64,000 bases of DNA, taken from positions 34,761,596 to 34,825,595 of the forward strand of contig OZ024935.1 of the NCBI GenBank assembly GCA_964017235.1. The letters are read 5' to 3'. Position numbers and translations under genes: made by a program. Positions 27,601-39,600 of this stretch are shown piece after piece. The notes beneath the pieces were generated by a model that was not told the DNA's origin, made no database searches, and saw nothing but the letters and a program-made list of their open reading frames with translations. Position 1 is the first letter of the stretch. Each line of letters opens with the position of its first letter. Origin of the DNA: Sabellastarte sp. h YS-2021. Its lineage: Eukaryota > Annelida > Polychaeta > Sabellida > Sabellidae.

Positions 27601-30600
27601 CTAATTTACAAGATCACAATAATATAGTGGGGAGACAACCAGGAAGTGATTTTTATATGGTTAAAAATGAAAATAGTACAACTTTTTGGTATAACACACA
27701 ATGACAAACACATATATATATGTACAAAATAGCAATTTTTCACCTAAAAAGGAAATTTCAAAATACTTTTTCTGTCGTCTAAGGTGTGCGTCTTCTAAAT
27801 GGGGTTACTTAACTTCTACAGTTATTTTTAGACGATTCTGAATGCTTATTAAAATCAACTATTCCATTTAAAGGGAAATGATTGTAGTTTAAGATACTTT
27901 TTAGAAAATCAGAAGAATAGTAGCCAATAAAGTTGAAAAAGTTTTGAGAAAAAGGTGCTGGAAATATTTTTGTAATAAGTAGCATACATCAAACATTATA
28001 GGTAATCATTAAAGTTCCAGCATGATTTCACCATTTTGAAAGCATCTTGTTGTAGATTCATTATTCCTTTTAATTTAAGGAAAGTAGTTGCGTATTTGCT
28101 AAGATATTAGATAAAATATTATGTAATCCAGGGGCAAGTATGTAGCTGTAAAGTGAAACTTAGCTTTCAATTATTTTTTCTTATTTGTCGATTGATTTTA
28201 ATGCAATAAAACTTGTAGGTAAATTCATCTTGTAAATCATTTGAATGACATGTGCATCTGTGTATCAGTATACGTCATCAGTTTTCTTAAAAACTGGATT
28301 AAAAAATTTAAAATATCGATTAGGATATAAAGTGAATTACTGTTACACTTTTTATTAAAACAGGTCTCCTGTTTTGGCAAATGGATTGTTTCAATCTTAT
28401 CCAGCCATATGTGTGTACTTGCAACTTGTGACTATGGATTAGCATAGTTTATGTGTTAAACACCAGGGGCTATTTTCACAAAATGACTTAGCTGAACTTG
28501 GACTTAAATTTATGATTTGTCTCTGAAACTCAGCTGAAATCTGTGGTCTTTAGGGGTTTACAAAGCTTCTAAGTTTAAGTTTTGACAGTCTCTCTGGGAG
28601 TGACCTTAACTTTTGTTAACAGATTTAAATATGATTCCCTTAAATTTTTCTCACTTCATTTTGCCTCACTTTGACATGAAGAACAAATATATAAGAAACC
28701 TTCATAAATTAGTTTTTGGACATGTTTATGTGGCTGCAAGGATTTCTTACTATTTAAGAACAACATTTTAGCAGAGATCAAATGAGTTAAACAAAGGATG
28801 TTGTCACTTGTCAAATATTTTGACTAGAAATAAAAGGTTACATGACATAGAAAATCACCGTATTTTAATAAGCTTGGTTTTAGCTGAGGCACACTTTGTA
28901 AAGTCCTTAGAATTAGCAAAGACAAAAGGCTCAAATTTAAGGCCCTGTGTAAAGACGACCCCAGGTTTTTCAGTGAACAGCCAGGGTCACATTGCGAGAG
29001 GCTATCAACTTTGCCATGAATGAGAGCAAATTTGAAATTCATTCGTATCATGTTCAGTGATAGGTATCATTAACAAATTGTTTCTCATTGCTCCTGAAAA
29101 CAAGCCATCCACTGGTCTTTAAGTTTTAATTATTGACTCATTCTATCACAAAATTGTCATAAATGAGCATTTTTAGAGAAGACACATTTGTTACAAAAAT
29201 TAACGGTATATGTAAAGATTCTATTCAACTTCAAATACAAGTCAGTATTGTGAAAAGAAGTGATGAATGAAGACAGTGGGGACTCAAACTATTAACTGCA
29301 TTGTTCATGCAAGATTGTGACAATAAGAACTTTGAATTTTTTTTCCAAGTACTTATCTGACTTAAAACGGAGGTTCTTAAATTTAACTTAAGAGGTGGAT
29401 TTGGCCCCAGGTAATATAGTAATTTGGGGCAATATAGTACAGTTGTTCACTAACAGTTTCTACTTATTAAGTGAAGAATCAATATTATATATCATGTGTA
29501 GAAGTTGGGCAATCTTTCTTTATTGGACTTTAAAATAATGATTAATATTTGGTAAATTGTTACATATGACACATATTGTTAACATTCATATTCAAGTATC
29601 TCTTATTGTTTATTAAAGTATCTTTTTTCAGACAATTTCATCATTGAACATGAGAATCGCCTTTCCCGTTGGTGACACATGAATAATTAACATACTAATA
29701 AAGAGGAGTTTTGGTGGAAACTCTGGTAGAAACACTAGGTTTTCATTGGACTTGGGAAGATGCAGTTATGTTGGAGTAGCACAAAAATACCGCTGATTAA
29801 ATAATGTATTTTGTGATGCAGAATTAGATAATTGCATTTTTTCCACTCCTTTAATTCCCTATTGTTTGTGTGTTGCACACAACAGCCAAAAATATCAAAC
29901 AAAGGATGAAACTATGACATGGATATAACCTATTTTGTTACACTTGTGTCGAATTTTACATACTCTGTTGAATTTTACGATTTTGACAAAACCTACCTTC
30001 GCCTCGGCCTGGTGAATGTGCAGAAAACTGTTTGTATTTGAATGGTACTTTGTGGCAGTCATAGTAGCTGACACTGTCTGTTCATCAATGTTAACACCGA
30101 ATCTACCTGTTGTCACCTTAGGACTTCTTTCCTGAACCTGCAATAACTTCAGATTTATAATCATATACAGTAGACGCTGTATAAATAGAACCACAACTAT
30201 AGATTTACTAGATTTACAATCACATAATTCTAACGAGAACTCTCCAGTGGTATGGTCTCCCGCCTGGGATTAAACACAAAATGAAATACAACTATAAAGC
30301 AATGAAAAATATGCCATGATACAGAATATCAACTAAATTTAGTTTTCTTTATTTTTCAGAAGCCATTGAAAAGTGGTCCTTAGAGCCCAGGGGTCCTTAG
30401 TAGTCAGTTCTGTCCAAACTTTGCACGAAACTGCTCTATATCTAACAATAGGTGAACATCTTATTTCACAAAAAAACCACTTAATTTAATTTTAGCTATG
30501 GCCCTACAGATTCGAAAATTTGCTTTGACACAGATCATCATCTGTTTATAACACACATAAAAAGCACAAGCTGATGATGTGTTGCTTGAGGTTGCAAACT

Positions 30601-33600
30601 TTGCCACTTCAGTATGTAAGTCTAGTAAGCATTTTGGCCTCAGCGATGCTTATGATGCTCCAAAAATTTGGAATGATTTGCCAGATGGTGTATGCTCGGC
30701 TATTTCTCTCCACTCATTTAAAAAGAAGCTCGAAATCTATCTCTTTGCAAAAGCATACCCACTATATTTCTGCTTTTACCAGTCTCTCTCTGTGGGGCTG
30801 ACCCCTGCTACGTCTCAGGATAATTATTATAGATTTCTGCTTTTTCTGTATGGTGAGTCTAGTGTCTGTCTTTAGATGCTGATTAAGTGCTATAAAAACG
30901 CTATAAGAATTAGAGTTAGAATCAAAAAGTACCTGAACAACATATTTCACAACTTAACTTTATCATTGACAAAATGTCAAAGTAGCTATTATTCAGTTAG
31001 CCAGTTAGTAGCTACAGCTCTAAAAATGTGCATCTACATTGAACATCAAAATGTACGAAAACAACATATTTAATCAAAATACTGTAACTATTGCACAGCT
31101 AACAGTTACTAAGAAAAAACATTCATTTATGTTACTAAACTTTAAACACATAAAATAGCTATAACTCATTTAGCTACTGAGGTAAACATCTAAAACAGGT
31201 GCCGTCTTTAAGGTATAGAGAAAGTAGCTGAACAACATATTTTTTTTCAATATGCTGCAAATACAGTCATTTTGAAGTTGTATGCAATTTACTTAAAGTA
31301 CTACTAGTGCCTTTGCTCACTTAGTTACTGACCTAGATTTGCAAAACAGCGACAAATAGAGATAAGAAACTGAACTAATATTTTATAAGCATAAGACCCG
31401 ACAGACCTCCACTTTAGAGGAAACTGCACGATACATGCTCACACAAGAGGCATTTAATAATCTCCCGCCCGGCAGGCCAGAGGGAGATAACAACTGGAAC
31501 CATGTTTGTTAACTTGGGGGCAGTAGAAATTCTGGTGAGTCAACTTGATGGAACAGCCTTCTGTTTTTTATTTCTTGAAGAGAAACATGTTATTAATATG
31601 ATGTTTAGTAGGTTTAACATATATAAGTTTAATATAATAGCATATTTTTTTTCTTTTTGAAAAGTATGCCTTCATGGTACAAAGCTAGCAATCGTTCTAC
31701 AATTCTGCATGAAATCTGTCATGGGAACAAATACTGTACCTTTAACTCTATCTCAACAGCATCATGTGGTATTTTGAAGATATAGTTGGCTTTTCCATGG
31801 TCATCGGTTGATATTCTGGTTGGATTTTTCAGCTGACCTTCTCTAATTAGTGGGAACAAGGTTTGACTGGAAAGATTCCTTGCTTTTCCCATCACATTCA
31901 AATTGGCCCCACTTTTTATGGCTCCATTTGCGTACAAGGTTTTGATCTGCAGTTGAAAATATAGATTTTATGTTCAGTTGAAGTCTTCAGTTTCCAAATC
32001 TGACAAGTAATCTTTTCTCTTTAGTACAAAAAAAATCGGGTCCAGGTTTTTCTCTAAATCTAAGGTAGGAAAATATGTTTTCTTTGTTTTGTTATTTGAT
32101 ATCTATACTAACTAGACTTATGCATTGGAGAACCGATGCAAATTTGTATCCACCGGAAAGACAATTCACCAAAATCAGTGAACCATCGTTTGACCTTGAA
32201 GGAGGGGCCAAAGGTCAAATCTGACACAAGAAGATTCCTAGCCCAAGATTTCGTATGAGTTGGTTTACCATCCCAAACTTCTAGGACCATTAATAAGCGA
32301 GTTATAAGCACTTTTAAGTTTGGCTATTCCCCTTTGGCCTTGAAGGAGGGGCCCAAGGTCAAATCCGACCACACCAAAATATTCCCAGCTCATGATTTCC
32401 TATAGGTTGGCTTACCATCCCAAACCTCTACGACCAATAATAAGCGAGTTATAAGCACTTTTAACTTTGCCTATCCTCATTTGACCTTGAAGGAGGGGCC
32501 CAATGTCAAATCCGACCACACCAGAAGATTCCCAGCCAATGATTTCCTATATGTTGGTTTACCATCCCAAACCTCTAGGACCAATAATAAGTGAGATATA
32601 AGCAATTTTAAGTTTGGCCATCCTCGTTTGACATTGAACGAGGGGTCAAAGGTAACATCCGAACACACAAAAAGATTCCCACCCCATGAGTTTCTATAGG
32701 TTGGTTTACCATCCCAAACCTCTAGGACCAATAATAAGCGAGATATAAGCAATTTTAAGTTGGCCATCCTCATTTGACATTGAACGAGGGGCCCAAGGTC
32801 AAATCTGAACACACAAAACGATTCCCACCCCATGAGTTTCTATAGGTTGGTTTACCATCCCAAACCTCTATGAACAATAATAAGCGAGTTATAAGCAGTT
32901 TTAAGTTTCGCTATCCTCATTTGACCTTGAAGGAGGGGTCCAAGGTCAAATCTGTCAACATCAGAAGATTTGCAGCACATGATTTCCTATAGGTTGGTTT
33001 CACATTGCAAACCTCTAGGACCAATAATAGGGGAGATATAGGCACTTTTAAAGTCCGCTATGTGGGTTACTTCGGTACTCGGTGGATGACCTTGAATTAA
33101 GAGCTTCAAGGTCAAATGTATGCAAGGTTGTACAGGACATGTATATCTGTTATACATATCACCTATAAAGAGATTCAACCTTCTACCTATGAGAAACAGC
33201 CAGTAGAAAAATGTAGATTATTTTCAAAGAAATGCCCCCGGCGGGCATCTTTTTTTTTCAGAATGAGGCTATTTTCGTTCCCAGAGACGCTTACCCCCCA
33301 ATGAAGATATCCTGCAAATTTGGTGAACCTAGCTGGTGTACTTTTTCTCTTGGAGCGTTAACTCCGAAAATCTCTCTACACTCAGCGGCGGTGTAGCGAA
33401 GGCTAAACCAAAGTATCCACTGGATGCTTTTGATGGATACAATTAATGCAAATGTCCATCCATCCTTCCATCCATCTGAAACCACTAGCCAATCAAATCC
33501 TAGCATTTCTGAGGTGCCTTTCAAAATGAGCTAATTTAAAACAGTGAAGTATGGCTTTAAGAAATAGCCATATGAAATTAATTTCCTAATAGTTTTTTTT

Positions 33601-36600
33601 CAAATATAATCCAAATTATTAATATTTGGAGGAGGTCATAAAAATTGGCATTTCAGTCAGTTATTATTTTGAAATACAGAACCATTTGTTACGTTGAGCC
33701 ATACAGTAATTTTATCTGAAACCTTAGCAGTAGTCAGTCACGGCCTTTTTAAAATATGAAAAACAACAAAAGAATTCAGGTTAGCATAATATTACCACGA
33801 TTAGTACATAACTAAATCATTTTTTTTAATACATTCAAATATTTAGCTAACAGAATGCTAATGCTGAGGGCCTCTTCCAAATGACCTTGGCAGTTAAACG
33901 GAACACAATACATTAACTATGACATCCTTGTGGGGGTGTTTCACTGGAGCCAACCCTATAACTGACTCTATGACTGGTTGGAAAAGTTGGGAGTCTGGAC
34001 CAAAATCCAGAAAAAAAGCGTGCAAAAATGTTGGGTCGGTTTCATCTCCCCAACAGGACATAGTACATCCTGGCTTGTCTGGATCAAGATCCCAACCTGA
34101 CTTGGGGTCGGGATGATTTTCTCCCTGACAAGACAGGAAACTACCAGGACAAGCTGTAAACTCCTAACAGACAAGCCGTATCAAGCCTCGACAGGCCGTA
34201 CTGACAAACCGACAGGACTGGAGCATTTTCCCAACCCACCCCGACTGGACTGATTAATTTCTAGAGTCGGCCTGGAAGCCACACTATATAAACCCCCTTT
34301 GGGCTGCTGTAAATCATCAACTGCAAAGATGCCAGCTACACATCAGAGACACTTTATACATAAGCTTAGGGTACTTTTTTTTATTGATTTTAATATTTTG
34401 GTTTTCATCATGATTTGCAGACAGAAAAGGACACATGTGAACGAAGGATCAGCACCTGCCATACAGCCAGCACCACAGTTACAGCCAGCCCCTAAGAGAA
34501 CATGAAAGCCACCAAACCCCTTGGTCATGCCCATGTCAATTTTTTGAGAAAGTTATCTCAATTTTTTGAGAAAGCTATCTCAATTTCTTGAAATATTTTG
34601 TCAATTTTTCGAGATATTATCTCAATTTCTTGAGGTAGTAAGTCAATTTTTCGAGATACTAAGTCAATTTCTTGAGATAGTTATCTCAATTTTTTGAGAT
34701 ATTAAGTCAATTTTTCGAGATACTAAGTCAATTTTTTTAGATAGTTATCTCAATTTCTTGAGATATTATGTCAATTTTTCGAGATATTATCTCAATTTCT
34801 TTAGATAGTAAGTCAATTTTTAGAGATACTAAGTCAATTTCTTGAGATAGTTATCTCAAGTTCTTGAGAATTTAAGTCATTTTTTGAGATACTACATCAA
34901 TTTCTTGAGATAGTTATCTCAATTTCTTCAGATATTAAGTCAATTTTTCGAGATATTATGTCAATTTCTTGAGATATTAAGTCAATTTTTTGAGATATTA
35001 TGTCAATTTCTTGAGATAGTTATCTCAATTTCTTGAGATGTTATGTCAATTTTTTGAGATATTATGTCAATTTTTCGAGATACTAAGTCAATTTCTTGAG
35101 ATAGTTATCTCAATTTCTTGTCAATTTCTTGAGATATTAAGTCAATTTCTTGAGACATTAAGTCAATTTTTCGAGATAGTTATCTCAATTTCTTGAGCTA
35201 CTATGTCAATTTTTTAAATATTATGTCATTTTTTTTTAAATCTTCGAGATACTAAGTCAATTTCTTGAGATAGTTATCTCAATTTCTTGAGATATTAAGT
35301 CAATTTTTGAGATATTAATTCAATGTTTTTAGATATTATGTCAATTTTTCGAGATTTCGAGATAGTTATCTCAATTTCTTGGGATATTATGTCAATTTGT
35401 TTTAGATATTAAGTCAATTTATCGAGATATTATGTCAATTTTTTGAAATACTGAGTCAATTGACATTGGAAATGTAATATAACTTCAAAGACCTATGACA
35501 ATGGTGATGATGTCACAATGCAGTGTTGCTTTATATTATACATTATTATCAACCATGATAGTTGTATGTTTAACTTGATTATGTCATTGAAATAATTGAG
35601 GCTTGTTTTAGTATTTTGAAATTAAACTTGTAAAAAACAAAATTAAATAGGTTTATTATTATTAAATCTAAGAAGGTAAACAAAGGAGAATAATATATAA
35701 AGGCTTTTAAAAAACAGACAATGCATTTTTATTTATACTTTGACATGAAAATTTGAGTTGAAAAGCACAGAAATTTAATTTTCAAAGGATAATCAAAACA
35801 CAAACAGGAAAAGGACCATTTTCCCTTTTGCCTTTGATATGTGAGAAAAATTATTAGAATGGCCCCTCATTATGTGTTTTGTTTGATTGCATGTCACACA
35901 TCTTTGAAGTACATGTATTATTACAAATGCCAGTTCTTACAAGCACATGGCTCCCACTCTTCCCCCCTCACTGTCCTGTAATTATCTCAAAAAATCGACT
36001 TAGTATCTCATAAACTTGAAATAATTATCTGACAAATTGAGATAATATCTCGAAAAATTGACATAATATCTCTAGAAATTGAGATAACTATCTCAAAAAA
36101 TGACATCATATCTTGAAAAACTGACTTAATATCTCAAAAAATTGAGATAACTATCTCAAAAAATTAACATAATATCTCGAAAAATTGACTTAATAATTGA
36201 GATACTATCTCACTAAATTGAAAATTTTTTTTTTTTACTTGGCCCTAATACTCTTACGTAGCATACGCCACTGCATTAAGAAGTCAGGCACTAATTTCAG
36301 GAAGACCTTAGAAGTTGGCAACTGGCAAAAATACTGAGACACCTAGCAATAGGAGAGACCTACACCTCTTTGCAGTATCACTGACTGGTTGGCCGAACCA
36401 CCATCTGTAAATTTGTCCCTGAAGTCTGCTGAGCTATCCTTGCTGAATTTCAGGACCAATATTTGCACTGCTCTCCCTAAAGAGTGGAGGAAAAGTTCAA
36501 AACCAGATAGAATGCCCCCCACCTCCCATGCTGTAGAGGCAATAGATGGGAAGCATATTGCCATGAAGAAGCCAAAGAAATCTGGGAGTGTCTACTACAA

Positions 36601-39600
36601 GTACTTCTTCTCCCTGGTGCTGCTAGCCCGACAGAAGCAATTTGAGGAAGAAGATTGAGATGGTATCTTGAGGCTTCTGCCACCTGAACCACTGGGAGAG
36701 AGAGGGCCACATTTGCACTATTGCGTGCTGGGTGACGACGCCTTTGCCTTGATGCCATGGCTTGAGAAACCCTACAGCAGAGAAGAACTCACAGGGGAAA
36801 AAATAATAGCAAACTACAGGATCTGTCAAGGCAGGAGGGTGGTGGAGAATGCATTTGGAATATTAGTGAGCAAATTCAGGGTACTACTGGGCACCATGGA
36901 CCAAAGGCTGAAGGTTGTCAGAAACATTGTTTTTACATGTATGGTGTTGCATAACAAGCTGAGGACACACCATGGTGGAGCAAATGACATGGTGGCACTA
37001 AAAATGAACAGGTGATGTATGTACCAGATGACAACTACAGGAATTCTTTGAGGGAAGCCATACATCAGCGTAACCTACTGAAAGACTACTTCAATCATGT
37101 GGGGGCATTGGTTGGGCAGGAGGACAGGATCTGAGATGTGTCAACCAAATATCCTGGGTGCAAAAGCTGGCATCTATCAGTCCTTTTCAGGGCTGCACAA
37201 TTATTCCAAGAAATTTTATTTTAGCTGGTTTGCTCAAATTTCTTACAAATTTATAAAAGAAAATCCGATCCATTTCCAACAAGTTTCAAAACTATTTCAA
37301 ACCAAATAACAAGTCCCCTAAGACTGTTGAAAAACTTCAACCAGATTTCTGTAAAAATGTCCCCCATTAAAAGTCAAAATTTATAAGCCTTTAAGGAAAA
37401 AACATTTTTTCAAATTTTTGTTTTCGCAAATTTGCATGATATTTCTAAGTTCCAAATTATTAAAATCTTTGAAGAATCTCAAAAGTTTCAGGTCAAAAGA
37501 CAAAAGGTCGGATACAAAGGTCAAAATACTTTCCCCAAATGTCAAAGCTTCTTGCAAGCTAAAGTGTTTTCAATTTTTGTGGCAATTTGTTATTTTTGGG
37601 CGGGACAAAGTTTTATTGGCTTTGCCCCATGTTTTTGGCCAATTTTTTTTCTAAGTTTTTAATCAAAAATTTTATTTTTTTTAAGTTCAAAATCGTTTAA
37701 GTCCAGGTTTGAAAAATTTGCAGTTTTTTTTAACTTCAGATTTTTATTCAGTCACACACTCACTCATTCTCTCATTTTGTTTTTTGGTTTATTCGTTTTT
37801 TTTGTGTGTATTATAGAAAAGTGTCTTACAAATATAGTTTCATACTGTGTATGAATGGCACTGTAAAGGGGAACTGATGGTGGGTTTGCTACCCTCGCCT
37901 GCCCAGTCCCTGATACACATTGCTACAAAAGGGTAAATAAATGTTTTTAAAAATTGTTTTTTTTTTTTGTTTTTGTTTTGTTTTTTTTTGGGGGGGGGGG
38001 GTGTTTGGGGGGAAATGGAGTACAGTGGTTCTGCTGCTGTTTGGTGTCGGCTGACTGCTGGGGAGGCTAAGGCTGAGGCTGGCTGGTTTTTGCTGATGTT
38101 TTTGCTGTGGGGTGGTGGTTGGAGGAAAGGCAGCATGTTGGTGTGGGTCGGGTGGTGAAAATGGCTGCCCTGTATCAATCTGTCCGTTGCTCATCACTGA
38201 CTGCAGATTCCCAAATTATCTAGACAGTCCTGATATGTTGTGTTGACTTTATTCACCTGTGACAAAGGCAACTGACGGTGGGTTGAAGTGCTTTGTTAGG
38301 GTCAGTGTGAAAGTAAGTGGTCTTGAAGGCCTGCGCTGTTGGTCAACAACTATGAAGGAAGTTAATGTATTCCTTTTCAGTTGGTGGTGGTTGCTGTGGC
38401 TGTTGAAATGTCTGTGGCACAAATGTTGAAGTTGTACAGGAGCTCCTAGAAAGTGTCTTTTGGTGTGGTTGCTGGGGTTGATGGCTCCTTTCGTCTGGCC
38501 TGCTCTGGTTGCCGCTTAGAAGTTTCACAGCCTTGTTTCTGAATGTTTGAAAGTCTTTATCCTCTAAGAAACACTGCCAGAGAGTCATGGAGGGTGAAAT
38601 ATCAAACATGTTTGACATTTTGCCGATCCACTGCAACAAGCTGGGGAAACTGCAAATGAGCCTAACCGACTCTGTTAACGTTGCTCCAGACCCCCCAAAA
38701 ATCCATAGTTACCAAAAAGACGGCCCCAGTGGAACACTCCCAATACTGTGGATAAAGCAGTCACTACAAAATTATAAAACTTTCAGTAGCTCCCTTATTT
38801 TGAGGCAGCAACAACAAGCGTGGAAATATAATGTATATTGGTCACTCAAATGGGGAAAAATTACAAAAATTAAATATGAAAACTCAGTATTTCAGTCAAT
38901 ATGCATGCATGATGAATTGGTCAGAAAGTAAGCATAACCCCAGTAAATGTGCAAGGTTAATCAACTAAAAAACTGAAAACCAATTTATGTCAAGAAATAC
39001 AGCTTTAAATTGTCAAGCATTCCACATTATTAAAAACACCACATGTCACTAAGTATGACTTATCTTTTGTCTTCGAGTCTTTCTTGAAAATGTTGGGGGC
39101 CACGGTGGCAGAGTGATAACACTCTCGCCTCCCACCCCTGAGACCGGGATTCGGTTCCCTGCACGGCCTCAAGTGGGAAAGCTGGTAATTGCTTGCCATT
39201 GGTCAGCAGTTTACAGTACAGAACCCTGACGAACTGTATGTACTGGTTTCCTCTGCCCTTGCAACTACCCGTCGTGATATGACCTGTACAGTGTTGAAAG
39301 TGACATAAAACCCCAAATAAATAAATAAATCTTGAAAATATTGATTTTACAGTATTTAATGCATTTGTCATTTTAGACACACTTTTCCCTTTCCAATTTA
39401 TGATCTTACAATTAGTTAATAACAGAAAATATATACACTTGTATATTAAAGGAATTTAATATACCTAGTCATCTCAGTTTTCTAAATGTTCGTTTTTAAT
39501 CATCTGAAAACTTTTCTTTTGGAATAACCTTTCTTAGTTTGCCAAACCTTAGCCACTGAATGTTCCTTGAATGTATATTCCACTAAAGAAACGATTTTGT

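Noticed and set aside
32020..32070. Minus-strand FREKPGPDFF as a possible MG4 exon
   Set aside because: The donor is in the wrong phase for exon i, and the match to the family motif is poor.
32477..32833. 118-codon minus-strand frame with internal repeats
   Set aside because: It simply reads through the ~147-bp tandem repeat.
34545..36225. CRISPR-like array of short repeats
   Set aside because: Units are contiguous with no unique spacers, arranged as inverted arrays in an animal intron.
37840..38197. Pro-rich minus-strand frames
   Set aside because: Low-complexity translation of T/G-rich sequence. No supporting motif.
39005..39380. Open frames of 64 and 106 codons on the minus strand
   Set aside because: They run through the tRNA-derived SINE and its flank. 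The same sequence recurs at 48906 and 58371.
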